From positions 278,018,122 to 278,082,121 of the forward strand of contig NC_084795.1 of assembly GCF_963169125.1 (NCBI RefSeq): 64,000 bases of DNA, read 5' to 3'. Within the stretch, counting starts at the first letter, position 1. Each line of letters starts with the position of its first letter. The notes under the pieces were generated by a model. The model did no database searches, was not told the origin of the DNA, and saw only the letters and a program-made list of their open reading frames with translations. This document shows positions 12,462 through 24,965 of the stretch, one piece after another. The DNA comes from Humulus lupulus (lineage: Eukaryota > Streptophyta > Magnoliopsida > Rosales > Cannabaceae). The position numbers and the translations under genes are program-made.

Positions 12462-12804
12462 TTTTTAGACCCTGTGTTTTGCCTCATTACCTGTTTGGAC
12501 CCTGTATTCTAAAAAATTACTTTTTGGACCATATGCTTTTTAAAATAGTTCAAATAGACACCTAAACCCGATTTTGATCAATGTTTTTTGAACTAAAATC
12601 ACAAATAATTCATCAAACTAATAACTCAGAAAAAAAATACAGTCATTCTGCCTAAGAACTGTATTGTTATATTCAATTTTTTGTTCATCAAAATTAGGTT
12701 TATGAGTCTATTTGAACCATTTTACAAAACACGGGCTTTAAAAAATAATTTGTCATAATACAAAGTCAAAACAGGTAATGAAGCAAAACATATGGTCTAA
12801 AAAA
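12462..12804. mobile_element. Non-autonomous TIR element, ~35-bp terminal inverted repeats
   Basis: The left end tttttagaccctgtgttttg and the right end (reverse complement tttttagaccatatgttttg) are inverted repeats that continue through cattacctgttt. It is 343 bp long and non-coding. A truncated relative is at 868-1157 in the first duplicate. Confidence 0.75.
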
Positions 12805-12892
12805 ATATAAATACATATTAAAATATAAATATATTAATTTATAGAGAATATGAAATAATATATAAACTAAATAATATTAAGTATATAATAAA

Positions 12893-13273
12893 GGGAATAT
12901 ACTCATTTAGTACCCTATGTTTTTGCAAAATATCATTTTGGTACCCTCTGTTTTCAATAATGCTCAAATGGTGCCCTGTATTTTAAAATCGTACATATTT
13001 GGTACCCTAAACTCAGATTTGATAGATAAAAGTTTGTCAATATGATCAAACTATCATCAGTTATATATAATTATGTAATTAAATTTAAATTTGTAATTTA
13101 CATAATTGACAGCAGTTTAATTAAATTGACAAAATTTTATCTATCAAATCTGAGTTTAAGGTATCAAATATGTATAATTTTAAAATAGAGAATACCATAT
13201 AAGTATTATTGAAAACAGAATGTATCAAAATGATACTTTGCAAAAGTATAAGGTAATAAATGAGTATAATCCC
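12893..13273. mobile_element. Foldback MITE with 9-bp TSD, present only in copy 2
   Basis: Long inverted arms run from gggaatatactcattt to the matching right end aatgagtataatccc, and pair nearly to the centre. The flanks tataataaa (12884-12892) and tgtaataaa (13274-13282) match at 8 of 9 bases. The first duplicate has the uninterrupted site at about 1230-1245. A 9-bp TSD suggests a Mutator-like origin. Confidence 0.85.
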
Positions 13274-13636
13274 TGTAATAAATGACGGTAGAGATTTTTT
13301 CAAAACCTTTACCGTAGACTCTTCTCATATCTTACAACTTTCAAATAAAGGAGAGAGAAGAAAATGATCCTTATCACTAAATGCCACATTATATTTTTAT
13401 ATTATTATAATGAGGAATTATGTATTATTGAGGGAAGACATTTTAAATATTTATTATAATGAGTTGTTATAACTTAGGAAGAAAGGTGATGATGAGTACT
13501 GTCGTATATACGTAAGGTGCTTTAAAAAAATGTTTATAAAACAGCCAGATATGACTATATTTCATATCATATTGTTGAGAAGTAAGAAAAAGGTAATAAG
13601 TGATTGAGAGAAGAGAAGAGAAGAGAAGAGTTGAAG

Positions 13637-15306
13637 ATGAGCAACAACACAGAATCATACCCAATGAACGGTGGAGATGGAACTTACAGCTACACCAAAA
13701 ACTCCTACTTACAGGTTTCTTTCTTTCTTTCTTTCTTTTTTTAAAAAAAAAAAATACATTTTGTATTTGTATCATATATAATTTCATCCTTAAAGCAGAG
13801 TGGAACGCCTGAAACTATTTCATCACTAATTAATTGTTTTCAAATATGCTTAATTATTTATTTTCTTTGCAAATTTTCCCACAAGTTTACCGTTTTACTG
13901 TGTTGACAGGGGAATTCTTTCCGTATTGTTTTATCTCCTTGGATTAAGATTTAATGTAATCTAAATTTGGTTTGATATACTTAAGTTTCCAATGATTAAT
14001 ATATCTCCTGTCAAATCTAACTATTGAGCTGAAAATACATCCTCTAAATGGACAAAATCAGATGCTATTACTTCTTAATGAAAAATGAGATCATAATTAA
14101 TATGCATATGCTGTCTTGTTTGTATGAAACATATAGAATTTTGTTGATAGATTCTTCTTCTTGTTTTTTTTTTCTTTTAATAGAAAGCAGGTGTAAATGC
14201 TGCAAAAACTACTATCCATGATGCAATTGTAGATAAGCTTGACATAAAAGAATTGTTCTTTTCTGCATCAACAAACAACAGTACCATATTTCGCATAGCT
14301 GATTTGGGATGTTCAGTTGGACCGAACACCATCTCCACTACGGAAGGCATACTAGAAGTTGTTCAACACAAGTACCAACAATCTCAGCAAGACCTCCATT
14401 TCTCTTCTTCTAAAACGCTTGAATTTCAAGTATTCTTTAACGATCAAGTCACCAATGATTTCAACACCCTTTTCACCTCTCTACCCGCCGAAAGGCCCTA
14501 CTTTGCAGCTGGTGTCCCGGGGTCCTTCCATGGCCGGCTGTTCCCCAACTCGTCTCTCCACCTTGTCCATTCTTCATATGCACTCCAATGGCTCTCCAAA
14601 CTTCCGGAGGAGTTACTTGATGAGAACTCTGCAGCATTTAACCGCGGGAGAATTCACTACTTAAATGCCTCAGATGAGGTTTGCAATGCTTATAAAGCTC
14701 AGTTTGCTAAGGACATGGCTAAGTTTTTGGATGCCAGAGCGAAGGAGCTTGTGGTTGGAGGTTTAATGGTGTTAACCGTGCCTTCTGTCCAAGATGGTGT
14801 CCCTTGTTCTCGATCGGTTATGTATGTATTGTTTCATCTTCTTGGCTCTTCTCTCATGGATTTGGCAAAAGAAGTAAGTCACCTACAAATATAAGAAGCA
14901 CTTAAAAATCAATCTCATTACTTAAAATTCACTTATTTTGCTTATACTGTAGGGTCTTATCAGTGAAGATCAAGTGGACTCATTCAACATACCTGTATAC
15001 GCTGTCTCTCCAAATGAGATGACAGAATTGATAGAAGGAAATGAGTGTTTTAGCATTGAGAGAATGGAGTTAACGAAGCCCAAGTCTAGTAATGACTATG
15101 GTCAAGGGTTTCAAGTCACTGGACAGGCACTTAGTATGCACCTAAGAGCAGGAATGGAGATCCTTGTCGCCAAACATTTTGGAACTGCGATTATTGATGA
15201 ACTCTTTGATAGAGTATATAAGAAAATTGAAGAACTTTCAGATCAAATTCAACCATTAATCATCGAGGGGGGATCTCAACTCACTCTTGTGCTAAAACGC
15301 AAATAG
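13637..15306 (+). CDS. SABATH family SAM-dependent carboxyl methyltransferase, copy 2
   Basis: Exons 13637-13714, 14184-14873 and 14953-15306 join in phase 0 to give 373 aa, with the same intron positions and the same 79-bp second intron as copy 1. The proteins differ at six places by my reading: R59S, H96D, G159A, A299P, F311V and Y360I (copy 1 to copy 2). The SAM-binding DLGCSVGPNT, Q26 and W162 are intact. A159 in SSYALQWLS is the commoner kind of residue there. The function is as for copy 1: methyl transfer from SAM to a carboxylate of unknown identity. The leader is again GA-rich. The promoter differs from copy 1 by the MITE at 12893-13273 and about 160 bp of extra sequence near 13390-13550, so expression may differ. 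Confidence 0.9.
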
Positions 15307-15468
15307 AGGAATCTGAATCAACCTTGGCATTAATAAGAGAGTTTCTCAGCAATGTGTGTGTGTTTTTTTTTATGTAATGTGGAATCTTTATCCAAAGATC
15401 ATGTAATAATGCTTAGCCTTATAAAGGATGCTTTAAAAGCTATAACAATTTCAAATGAGAAAAAAGAC

Positions 15469-16314
15469 TGTTGGGAATCTGCAGCCTCCAACTCCAAGAA
15501 ACAAATTAATACACAAATAATGTTTATGGTATTTTTGCAATTAATTCATGCGTCCATGAAAAATGGCAAAATTGAAAAAACAGAAAAATTTAAGGCCCAG
15601 TCCAGCCCAATAACGATTTCACAAGCTGAACATACACTGAGTTATCAACTCAGACTTTCATAAATCAATAAAACCCTTTATCACAAGAACACGGGCACAC
15701 ATACACGAATAGCAAAGAAATTAGGGCTAGAGTTTAAGAGAAAACAAACAGAGAGTGTGAGCCGAAACACCAGAAAATTGATCTCGGAGTTCACCCCAGA
15801 ACGATGGGCTACGTCTCCGTCAAGCTACCTCAGAGTGCTTGAGTATTCACTAATCACAACAGGTATTACACAGTATTTGCTTCAGATTTCGAATCATAAT
15901 ATTTGATTGATAATCTGATCTTTGTATCTCTCTGACTTTTCTTTCTTTTTCTCACTCTTTCTAACTCTGTTTCTGTTCTTTCTTTTGCATGTACAAAACA
16001 ACTGAGCTCCTTGGAGCTTCTCTCTCTAGACTCTCTCACTAGCTCAGCACAGGAATGGAAGAATGAAGCTTCGTATCTGGTAGTCCCTCTCTAACCCGAT
16101 CTTCCAAAATATATATAGATGTATATACTGAAGAGTTAGTTTAAGTTGCTGAGTTGTAATTGGTTAGGCTTTCTTGATTCTGTTTATTTTTGTAACTGAA
16201 AGCTGTTTGATGTTCGAGTCTTTCTTGATGAGTCTGTACTGATATTTGGCCTAAGGGCAAACTTGTAATTTCTGTTGTAATATGAACTGAGCTCATAAGG
16301 AGATTTACTTAACA
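15469..16314 (+). mobile_element. Solo LTR, 846 bp, TSD aagac (probable Ty1/copia)
   Basis: It begins TGTTGGGAATC and ends TTACTTAACA, with aagac at 15464-15468 and 16315-16319. A TATA-like tatatatagatg lies at about 16112. There is no internal region. The TGTTGG...AACA termini are typical of copia LTRs. It sits in the 3' UTR/flank of SABATH copy 2 and is absent from copy 1, so it inserted after the duplication or was lost from copy 1. Confidence 0.88.
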
Positions 16315-16319
16315 AAGAC

Positions 16320-16918
16320 GATGACAGTTGCTCAAGCAGTTCATTGAGTGGTAATGAAGAGATACATTTATACTATGAATAGGATAGAGAAGAAAAGATA
16401 TATATTAGCACTTTAATTAAAGAAGATTAGCCAAATTCTACATAATCAAATCAAATGAATGGCACTTGAGAAAGGAAGATAATTCGAATAATGTAATATA
16501 TAAATTAATTAACTATTAGCCTAGAAGTCGTGATACATATTTATAATTCATTTTAATACATAATGCATGTATTGTGAGAGAATGTCCCCTTTGAACATAA
16601 TAATAATAATAATTGACTGTTGTTATTTAACATTTTAAGGTATCCAACACCACATGAATTGACACTTTATGGTTGATTAGCTTTACTCTGTAATACTGAT
16701 ATTAGATTGCATTAATAATGATATATCATCTTCTTGTGGTGTTTGACACTAATGGAAAGTGAGGCACCATATACAGTTGCCCTGATTAATGTGGGCAAAC
16801 TCACTTGGCAAACTCACCTGATTAATGTTTGACAAATGTATCTATTTTTTTTTTCTTAATAATCTAATTATTTAAGAATTATTCCCTAAATAAAAAAAAC
16901 GTATTTTCTCTGATTTAA
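16320..16918. other. Duplicated 3' flank of SABATH copy 2
   Basis: This matches 3380-3680 and then the sequence around 6490-6591 of the first duplicate. It lacks the LTR-like insertion found there and therefore approximates the pre-insertion arrangement. No gene is visible. Confidence 0.6.
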
Positions 16919-17147
16919 GAGAGGATGGAGTTAATGTAAAGTAATGACAATGGTCATCTAACTCAAGTCCATTGGATAGGCACGAGAATCAACAGATGTC
17001 GTAATCAGCAAAAAATTTGGAACTGACGTTATTGATGTACTCTTTGATAGATTTATAAAATAAAAAACTGAAATTATTTTGGATCAACTTCAACCAATCA
17101 AAAAGGAGGGAAGATTTCAACTCATCGTTGTGCTAAAACGCAAATAG
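16919..17147 (+). pseudogene. Decayed SABATH exon 3 fragment B
   Basis: It is collinear with the fossil at 6592-6823 and shares its deletions and frameshifts, ending in the same gtgctaaaacgcaaatag. It shows that the two-gene arrangement (intact plus broken) was copied as one block. Confidence 0.85.
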
Positions 17148-17721
17148 TGGAATCTAAATTAACCCTGCCATTAATAAGAGAGTTTCCCAGAGATACCAAG
17201 GATAATGCTTTGAAAATTAATGCAATTTCGAATAAGGAAAATAATCATATTGTACAATGATGATAACAGTTGCTTAAGCAGTTCATTGGGTAGCAAGCAG
17301 TGGTTGATTGGTGCACTTTACTACGAACGGGACAGAGAAGAAAAGATGTATGTTCAACACTTTGATTGAATAATGAATATACATAGTAAGAAGATGAGTC
17401 AAATTCTACATAATCATATCAATGGCACATGAGAAGTAAGAACATTTGAATATGGTAAGAAAGAAAATCATTTAAAGAAAGAAAACTGACAAAAAACACA
17501 AATCATTTAAAGAAAGCAATTGTAGCATTCTGATATATACATACTTGCCAACATTGGACAATCAACACACACTTGACTTGATGATCTAATTATCACTCAT
17601 CGGTACCATATATGTATACATAAAATGATAGAAGAAACACCCACTTATTGATTAAAAGGTTTTACTTAAGTTTACCCTGATATTTACACACTTCAGAGGA
17701 ATTAACACAAGACCAAATTTC
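17148..17721 (-). other. 3' UTR/downstream region of RDR1 copy A
   Basis: Non-coding sequence between the SABATH fossil and the RDR1 stop codon, shared with 6824-7395. The two convergent genes (SABATH fossil on plus, RDR1 on minus) are only about 575 bp apart. Confidence 0.6.
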
Positions 17722-20700
17722 TCATCCCAGTTGCAATCGAAGACCGAATTCCCTTTCCAGAGAAGAGAGTTGTAGAGACTTTCTCATGCTAGCATTATTC
17801 CTCTTGATTTGCACAAGCTTGTCATAAACACACCATGCGAAGCTAAGATAATGGTCTCGATTCATACCCTCATTATAACAACCAAAATAATCAGGATGAT
17901 ATGTGACATGGTACCAAGCTGAAGCTTTTGCATATACCTCATCAGCTTCAGAATCTAGACTACTTCCAGTTTCATTGAACCAGGTCCTAGCTTCCTTTCT
18001 CAAAGACCTTACAGCCATATTAATGGATTCTGCATCGCGTCTCTTTGTGAAAGACTTGGACATTTTCAGTATGCTCCCACTTAGTATTTCGGCCTCAGTT
18101 CTGATCCCATAATAGTCCAGCAGATTTCCCAATTTGTAATCATAATTGCTTTTGTAAAAGAAAGCATCATCAATGTATTCCTCAAATCCATCATACTCCA
18201 GGTCTGGATCATAAGACCTCCTAGCGACTTCTTTGGTGAAGAACTTCATAGAGCTATCATGCGGCGCAATGTCCCTCACCATTCGGAAAAGCTTTCCAAT
18301 CACATTTTGAGATTCATATGTAGGTTTGTCAGGCTTCTCCATGAAATCTGGATATTCTTTGACATGCAAGTGACTTGGGATTACAGCTGGTACTCCAGTT
18401 TTCGGAAAGTCAACAGCAATTGAAAATAGCTTTGCAAGCTCTATGCATGACGGGCTCATTGCTTTGCCAGGCTCCCTATCTGCAAACGCAGTGTGAGCAT
18501 TGGCAATTATTCCCAGGCTGTCATTGACTATATAGTTTGTGAAATATTCTATGATTTCCTGCATTAAAGAAACAAGGTAATATTCTCATAAGCACATCAT
18601 ATGTGTGGACATCCTGGAAGTGAAGAACCAAAGAACATCATGTGAGAAAGATCTTCAAATGAACTATATATGAAACAGGAAATTAAACAACAGTAACATT
18701 AAATTCGAAGACCCCATTTTAAAGCCACAACTTTTGTTGTTTTTTCTGTTAATTAGAAAAACAATGTACAATTATATGGGTAATAGGGTGGGAGAGTTAG
18801 AATTCAAGAATATTGGATTTTGAATATCTCAACAGAATTGGGAAGCAATAGGGTGCATCTTCAAGTAAATATAATGATAAATTGGGCAGAGAGAAAAACA
18901 AACAAACACATGGTCCTTGCATAATTGGGCAAAAAAATGTGTTACCTCAACAGTGACATCATGATCTAAGAGCTTGCTTGGCGCTGGTGTATAATCCATA
19001 GGTTCAATTTGCTTCTTAGGAACTAAATCAGGATCCCAGCAAACATAATAGATATCTCCATCAAGATCACTTCCCGAACATTCATTTGGGTGAGGTCTAG
19101 TGTTACATTTCAGTTGAACATTAGTAAATCAGTATCCAAAAAGAAAAAAGAAAATATTCACACACAAAATCGAAAACACAAATTCAAACAAACAAAAAAA
19201 AATAAACAACAACCAAAGAAACTGTAGAGAATGCAGACATTACTAAACCTACAAAATTTAAATCCACAACATGTTATTTACTGCAGAACTAAGGGTGTAA
19301 AATGAATCATACCTTGGTCCTTTTTGTGGAAAAACAACACAATCCACCATATGGTGCAAGGCTGGCACATCGACAGCTCTTAAAACACGAATGTCGCCAG
19401 GGTGCAAGCAAGGGTTTTTGGCAACAACCACCACTCCCTTGACAATAAAATTCTGGTTTGAATCAACACCATCAAACATAAATCTATCTTCAAAATATCG
19501 CCTATGCCTGGTTCCAGAAAATTGCACAAACACCTGCCCATAATTCAAGGTTGCAGTTTCATCAAGACATCCCATCATTGCTCTTCCATTTGGAATAAAG
19601 ATCCTTGATTTAGTCCGCAATTCCAGCAACTTCGATGATCGGAATGTTTGCAGCATCATTGAAAGGAATGGCTCGGCATCAGGCTTATAATTGCACAGGA
19701 GCAACTCCTTCAGGATGTTAATAGTCTCACCTGAAGACATCAACTCCAGAGCCTCTTGTGCTTTCAATGGATTAGTCAACATAGCATCAAGCTGTTCTAC
19801 AGCTTCCCTTTGTTTTTTCAGAAAAGCCTGATCCTCAACACCAAGGGTAGACAATAGAGATATCAGCTGACGGTTCAGAAAACAAGGTTGAAATTTGCTG
19901 TAGGCTAAAACATCTAGCTTTGTATGCTCACAATCAAACTTGCACATGCTTTTCCTCAATGATAATTTAAGTTGTGACCTTGGATCAACAGCCACAACGC
20001 CTTTATATCCACCATATCGAATCTGAAAAGCTGATGGAGTGAAGTCTTTGAAGCCACATTTTAAGGCTACTTTCTTAGCAAATTCTGAAGATATTTTTCC
20101 AATACCATCAGAGAAAACATACTTGACTCCATCCAGTGCAATCTTTTCTACATCAGGAATATTTTCAACCTCATAATCATAAACATTAAGAGTTTCCGTA
20201 GAAGATCCAAAAGATTGACCTAGTCTGGCAGCATACTTTGCCACATTTCTTATGCTGCAAAACTCTCCCATCCACTCTCTTATTTGACCAGCATCTAGAT
20301 TATCTTCTGCAGCAAACATCCACAGAGAATTTTCACGTAATTGACTCGAAGAGAAAGCCAGGAATTCAAACTTCTTATCACCAATCTTAATTCCATTTTT
20401 AAGAACAGAGAGAATCCTGTCATAGATTTCAGTTTTTCTGTCCTCACTTCCAGTGGATGTGCGTGGAGATAAATCTGTTGAAAACAATTTATCCAACTCC
20501 TCATCGACAAATGAAACACGAAGAAAATTGTCAATATAATCTCTATAATGGCGTAACACGCGGTTAGAGACATTAACTTCTGGACCACAAAAAAATACTT
20601 TAGTCGGTGTAACTTGGACCCTCCTTACATACACCAACCCAGCATCTAAGGCTATTGTTGATGGTTTAGGATGCCTCCTTGACGCACGGTACTTCCTGTA

Positions 20701-22715
20701 CTGCTCAGAAAGCCACAATGAAGGTTGAAAGGTGCATTCTCTTAAAGCATATAGTTTTTCAAGGGCATAATCTATACACTCAGCATCGACTCTTCTTGGA
20801 TCAACCAACCGATAAAAACTAGCATCGAGTGTAGGTCCTGAAAGACATCCATTCTGAAGCAGTAGATTTACTTTGAATATAATCTCAAATGGTAAATGAA
20901 CATCTGAAGGAGGACCAACAATAGGGACTAGATCCAAGTTGCAAGAAAAAGCGCAACCACGCTCCAAGATAAATTGCTCTTCACTTTCTTTATAGTACGC
21001 AAAGTTTTCTCGAAAATTTGGCAGATCAAGCCCGTTAGGCAGCTCCAAACACAGTGCAGAAGATTGGCCAATAGAAAATGATTGAGTAAAATCAGTAGCC
21101 CGAACCCATTGGTCATCAGGGGTGTCCATGAAATAGTTAAAGAGAGGGTCTTCAAATATATTTCCTGAAGAGCGCACGTCTTTCTTATAAACCCGAAGGC
21201 CGCCAAGCAACTAACAATGCATAATATTACATTAACGATCAATCTAACCAATAAGAAATATTAAGTGAATGATATGTACGAGTTAAGAAAATGATTACAA
21301 CTGAAAGTATATATTGAACAAACCATGCATGAGATAAGGGACTAAATGTCATTCAGCATAATAAGTCAATTTAATAGTGAATGTAGTGCAATTCTTTCAC
21401 TTGCAACTTCTTCCCAAACTAAAACAGTTAAACATGGACACAGAAAAACATGGACACAGAAAAAAGATGACAAAAGAAAAAAGTGTAGATGATGAATAGA
21501 AGGTTGGTGTAAATGGAGATTTAATGTAAATGGTGATTTAAAAGCACTAATACATCAAAAATAAACCAGTATGACTTAAACAAGTTAAATTTTCCCCACA
21601 ACGACAATAGGAATACTTCTAATTACAACCAAGATTTGCAGTAGTAACATAAATGTAAATCTCCTTCTCAGTTATCAATTCTAAAGATCTATTCTGATTC
21701 AGTGATTGTCTATCTCACACTAAAAATGCATTATCATTCTCTGGAAACATTATACTAGACTTTGATATTTTTGTAAATCTGTACAGATTCCTAATCGTTA
21801 AAGAGTAACAAAAAACAGGATCTCCCAAACCCCATTAATGTAACTTATAACCCATCAAAGCATTTCCAAAATAAATAAAAAGAACAGACATCGTGCATAT
21901 TAAGTACAATTAAAACAAAAGAACAGCTCGCCATTAAAAAAAAAAACAGGAACAGACAATAAATAAATATAACTCAGAAATACTGATGTTAAATCGCGAC
22001 TAATCTTGTTCAAATGTTCATTCAAAACAAGAAGTTTCACAAGACTGACAAAAATTCAATGCAGAAGAATTCAAAATTATTTAACACCTGCATTAAACAC
22101 AAATAGTTCTTAGCTGAGTACTAAAAGTATTAATGGAAGATATTGTTGAACTCCCAACAGTAAAAGAAACAGAGTAAAAGTAAAGCAATAAACCTGAATT
22201 AAAAGGAATTTGGCTGTTTGACCACGTGGACGATGCAGCTCAATTTGCCAAAGGTTCTCATAGGATAGCTGAAGCCTATATTCCACTAGACCATTTCTTA
22301 AATAAAAATGTAATTTTCGGAGGCCAGTCCCAAAATCCACAGACACATTTGCCACATTCCATAGAAAAGAAAATTTTTCCTTTGACAATGGACAGCCAAA
22401 ATATAGTTTTATATTTTTCAAGCTGTGGAGGAATGTTCTTGGCTTCGGTACAGTGTCACGGTCCATTTCCGATGCCTTGAGATAGGAACTTCCATACCAT
22501 AGTCGCTGACTAGCCTTAGCGACAATGAGCTCAGCATGTCTCATGGAGGTAAACTGCACAACTGCATAGGATCTTGAACCCCCATTCTTAGGCGGCCGAA
22601 GCTTAATAGCATACACAGTTCCTTCTCCTGTGTGTCCTTCCAGAAATTCCTTAACACTCCCAGCAGAAACATATGAAGGGAATCCAGACAAGTGTATTGT
22701 CTTACTCTTACCCAT
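17722..22715 (-). CDS. RDR1: RNA-dependent RNA polymerase 1 (RDR1), copy A
   Basis: Coding exons 22194-22715, 19313-21210, 18946-19096 and 17722-18558 join cleanly at GT-AG introns to give 1135 aa (Arabidopsis RDR1 is about 1107). The enzyme copies single-stranded RNA into double-stranded RNA that Dicer-like proteins cut into siRNAs, in antiviral and transgene/transposon silencing. The N-terminal RRM-like region (about 1-95) begins MGKSKTIHLSGFPS. The RdRP core carries FSDGIGKIS near residue 538 and the catalytic DLDGD at 817-821 in exon 3. The C-terminal domain contains YIVNDSLGIIANAH and KTGVPAVIP. No frameshift or stop is seen. I chose the ATG at 22715; an upstream in-frame TTG is not needed. 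A longer loop than in Arabidopsis precedes VVVAKNPCLHPGD. Its paralogue starts at 31583. Confidence 0.95.
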
Positions 22716-24255
22716 GTAAATCAATTGGATAATCTCCTATTGTCATCAGATAGTGATTAGCATATCAAAGTTTCAAAGTTTACATATTGTATTAGTGATA
22801 TAAACATGTCACCTAGTAAAAATTGATTCATAATTTCAAAGACAAACACAATTGTCTCAATAGAACAAAACATGTGGGAAAAGCTGAGAAGTATGTGACT
22901 CATATTATTACCAATTATGCTGAAATGTCTACTCTAGGATTGTTCACTGAGTTTCAACATACAAGTGGAGTAATTTATATAGTAATATTCTTGTAACAAT
23001 GACTTGAAACCAATCTTACTGTCAACAATTACTACATTTTTCTTACAACCCTATACTGTCATCTTTCACTCCTATTACAGATATATAGAGTCGTCAAATG
23101 CTTACAGAGAAAAAGACCAAACAGTTATATTAAATTTTCAAAAAAATATATTTGGGTGCCTTCAATTGTAGAGCTTATGAAAATAATAAGATACCTTTGG
23201 GAAGAAAAAAAGTTTAAAATGTACATAAACTCATTTAAAAGCCAGGTGAAAAGAAGAACCTGAAACACTTAGGCTTGTTTGGACATTGGATTTTCATTAT
23301 AAAAAAATTCATAATGAAAAATAGAAGGGAAAGAATGGAGTAAAATATTTCCAGCGAAGTTGATAAGAGACTTTTTTTATATTTTCTTTTTTTTTTTTTG
23401 TAGATATTTACCATAAATTTTAAAAAATTATACTACATTTAAGTTTTATTTTTTCTAAAAAAAAGAATTCTTAATTTAACCCAAACATGAGAAAATGGAA
23501 TCCCGTTGGATCATTTTTTTTTCCATCCAAGGTCAAAACAAGGCGTTAGATAACTACAAATACAATAACTACAAGTGATGTGTAACCATGTGTGTGAATT
23601 CTCTGTTCAGATCACTTCTCTTCCATAATTTCAATTAAGTATTTCATAAAAGAGGCAAAAGCAGAGAAATTTGGCAGTTAAATATCAAGTTGATTTGAGC
23701 TCTGTGTGAAAGAAAGACAGTTCCTCAACTGTTAATAAAGCTAGATAACAGTCAAACTCCATAAATCCAGAAATGAAAAAATTGGAGATGCAAAGACATG
23801 AAAACTTCATTCCCAGAAAGTTAACACCAACTAATGAGAAACCCACTTGCGAAAACCAACTTTCAGGCAACACACCATTTTAGCAATTATCAAACTCAAA
23901 AAACATATCCAGAAACAAGGCAATTAAAAAAAAAAAAAAAAAAACGGCAAAGAATGTAAGTACCCGAACAACCAAAACTTAAGTAAGCACCCAATAGTCC
24001 ATTAGCGCATACAAGAAAGAAAGAAGAGTGATCAGAGAAAAACTTCCAAATAAAATGGTAAAAAGAAAAAAAGTTTGAAGAAGAACTAGTTCGAAGCACC
24101 GTACCTTAGGCTGAAAGAGAAGCGAAACCCAGTAGCGACTAAGAACGCCAGATGCCCAAAATGCAAAGAATCACTATTATCCTATTTGGAGTCAATCCCA
24201 AGTCAATTACCTACTCACTCTCTCACTTTTTCTCTGGACTGACTGACTCTAGCAT
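22716..24255 (-). promoter_or_regulatory. 5' UTR with probable leader intron of RDR1 copy A
   Basis: A plausible leader intron runs from donor ctaag/gtacgg (plus 24104) to acceptor caatag/gag (plus 22737), about 1.37 kb. Copy B has a clearer leader intron at the same relative place. A TATA-like tttaaatag lies at plus 24281-24290. No other gene is seen in the stretch, which contains several T/A tracts. Transcript data would be needed to fix the ends. Confidence 0.5.
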
Positions 24256-24579
24256 TTCTTAAGGGAAGACGAAACGAAAGTGTGCTATTTAAACCTTAAA
24301 AATATTTGTGCTGACACAGGATAGTGACATGGTCATGATGATCATTGTTTTCCAAACAAAATAATTCAGTCCTCGGACACGTTTCGATTTACTATTGGTC
24401 ATCACATATATTTATTTGTTTCCCTTCTCTTATTTTCTTCTCTATTCATTCACAAATATTAAAAATATTCATATCATAATAAATTTCAAATAAAAATATA
24501 TGAATACCAATACCACCACATAAAGAAGGAATCATTGTGATTGAAATGTTTGAATATTTATATATATATATGGGATAAT

Positions 24580-24965
24580 TTTATGATAGGGGTTCAAAAA
24601 GAGCCCTATTGTATGGTTCTTTTGTGTTATCAACTTGTGAATAGCTTTCGGTGAGATTTTTTTTATGATCATGTATATTGTAGTTATTTAGAGCATCTTA
24701 TAAATTGTCAAAAAATTTTGAATAATTTACAGTGCCGAAAACAGATTATTGCACGCGTAACTAATTTTTTTATGCGCGTGGAAAATAACATGTTTGAACT
24801 TAGTTTTCGGCACTGTAAATTATTCAGAATTTTCTGAAAATTTACAGGATGCTCTAAATAACTACAATATACATGGTCATAAAAAAAATCGCGCAAAAAA
24901 CTGTTTGAAGGTTGAGAATACAAAAAAAGCCCTACGGTAGGGCTCTTTTTGAAGGCCCTACCAAA
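24580..24965. mobile_element. Foldback MITE (hairpin family 1), best-preserved copy
   Basis: The left end ggggttcaaaaagagcccta and the right end tagggctctttttgaaggcc are inverted repeats. The arms continue with gatcatgtatattgtagtta against taactacaatatacatggtc, and acagtgccgaaaac against gttttcggcactgt. The loop near 24745 contains gcacgcgtaac. It lies about 300 bp upstream of RDR1 copy A. Confidence 0.85.

Noticed and set aside
22713..22724. Upstream start for RDR1 copy A (extra three residues)
   Set aside because: The upstream codon is TTG. The ATG at 22715 gives the conserved MGKS start shared with copy B.
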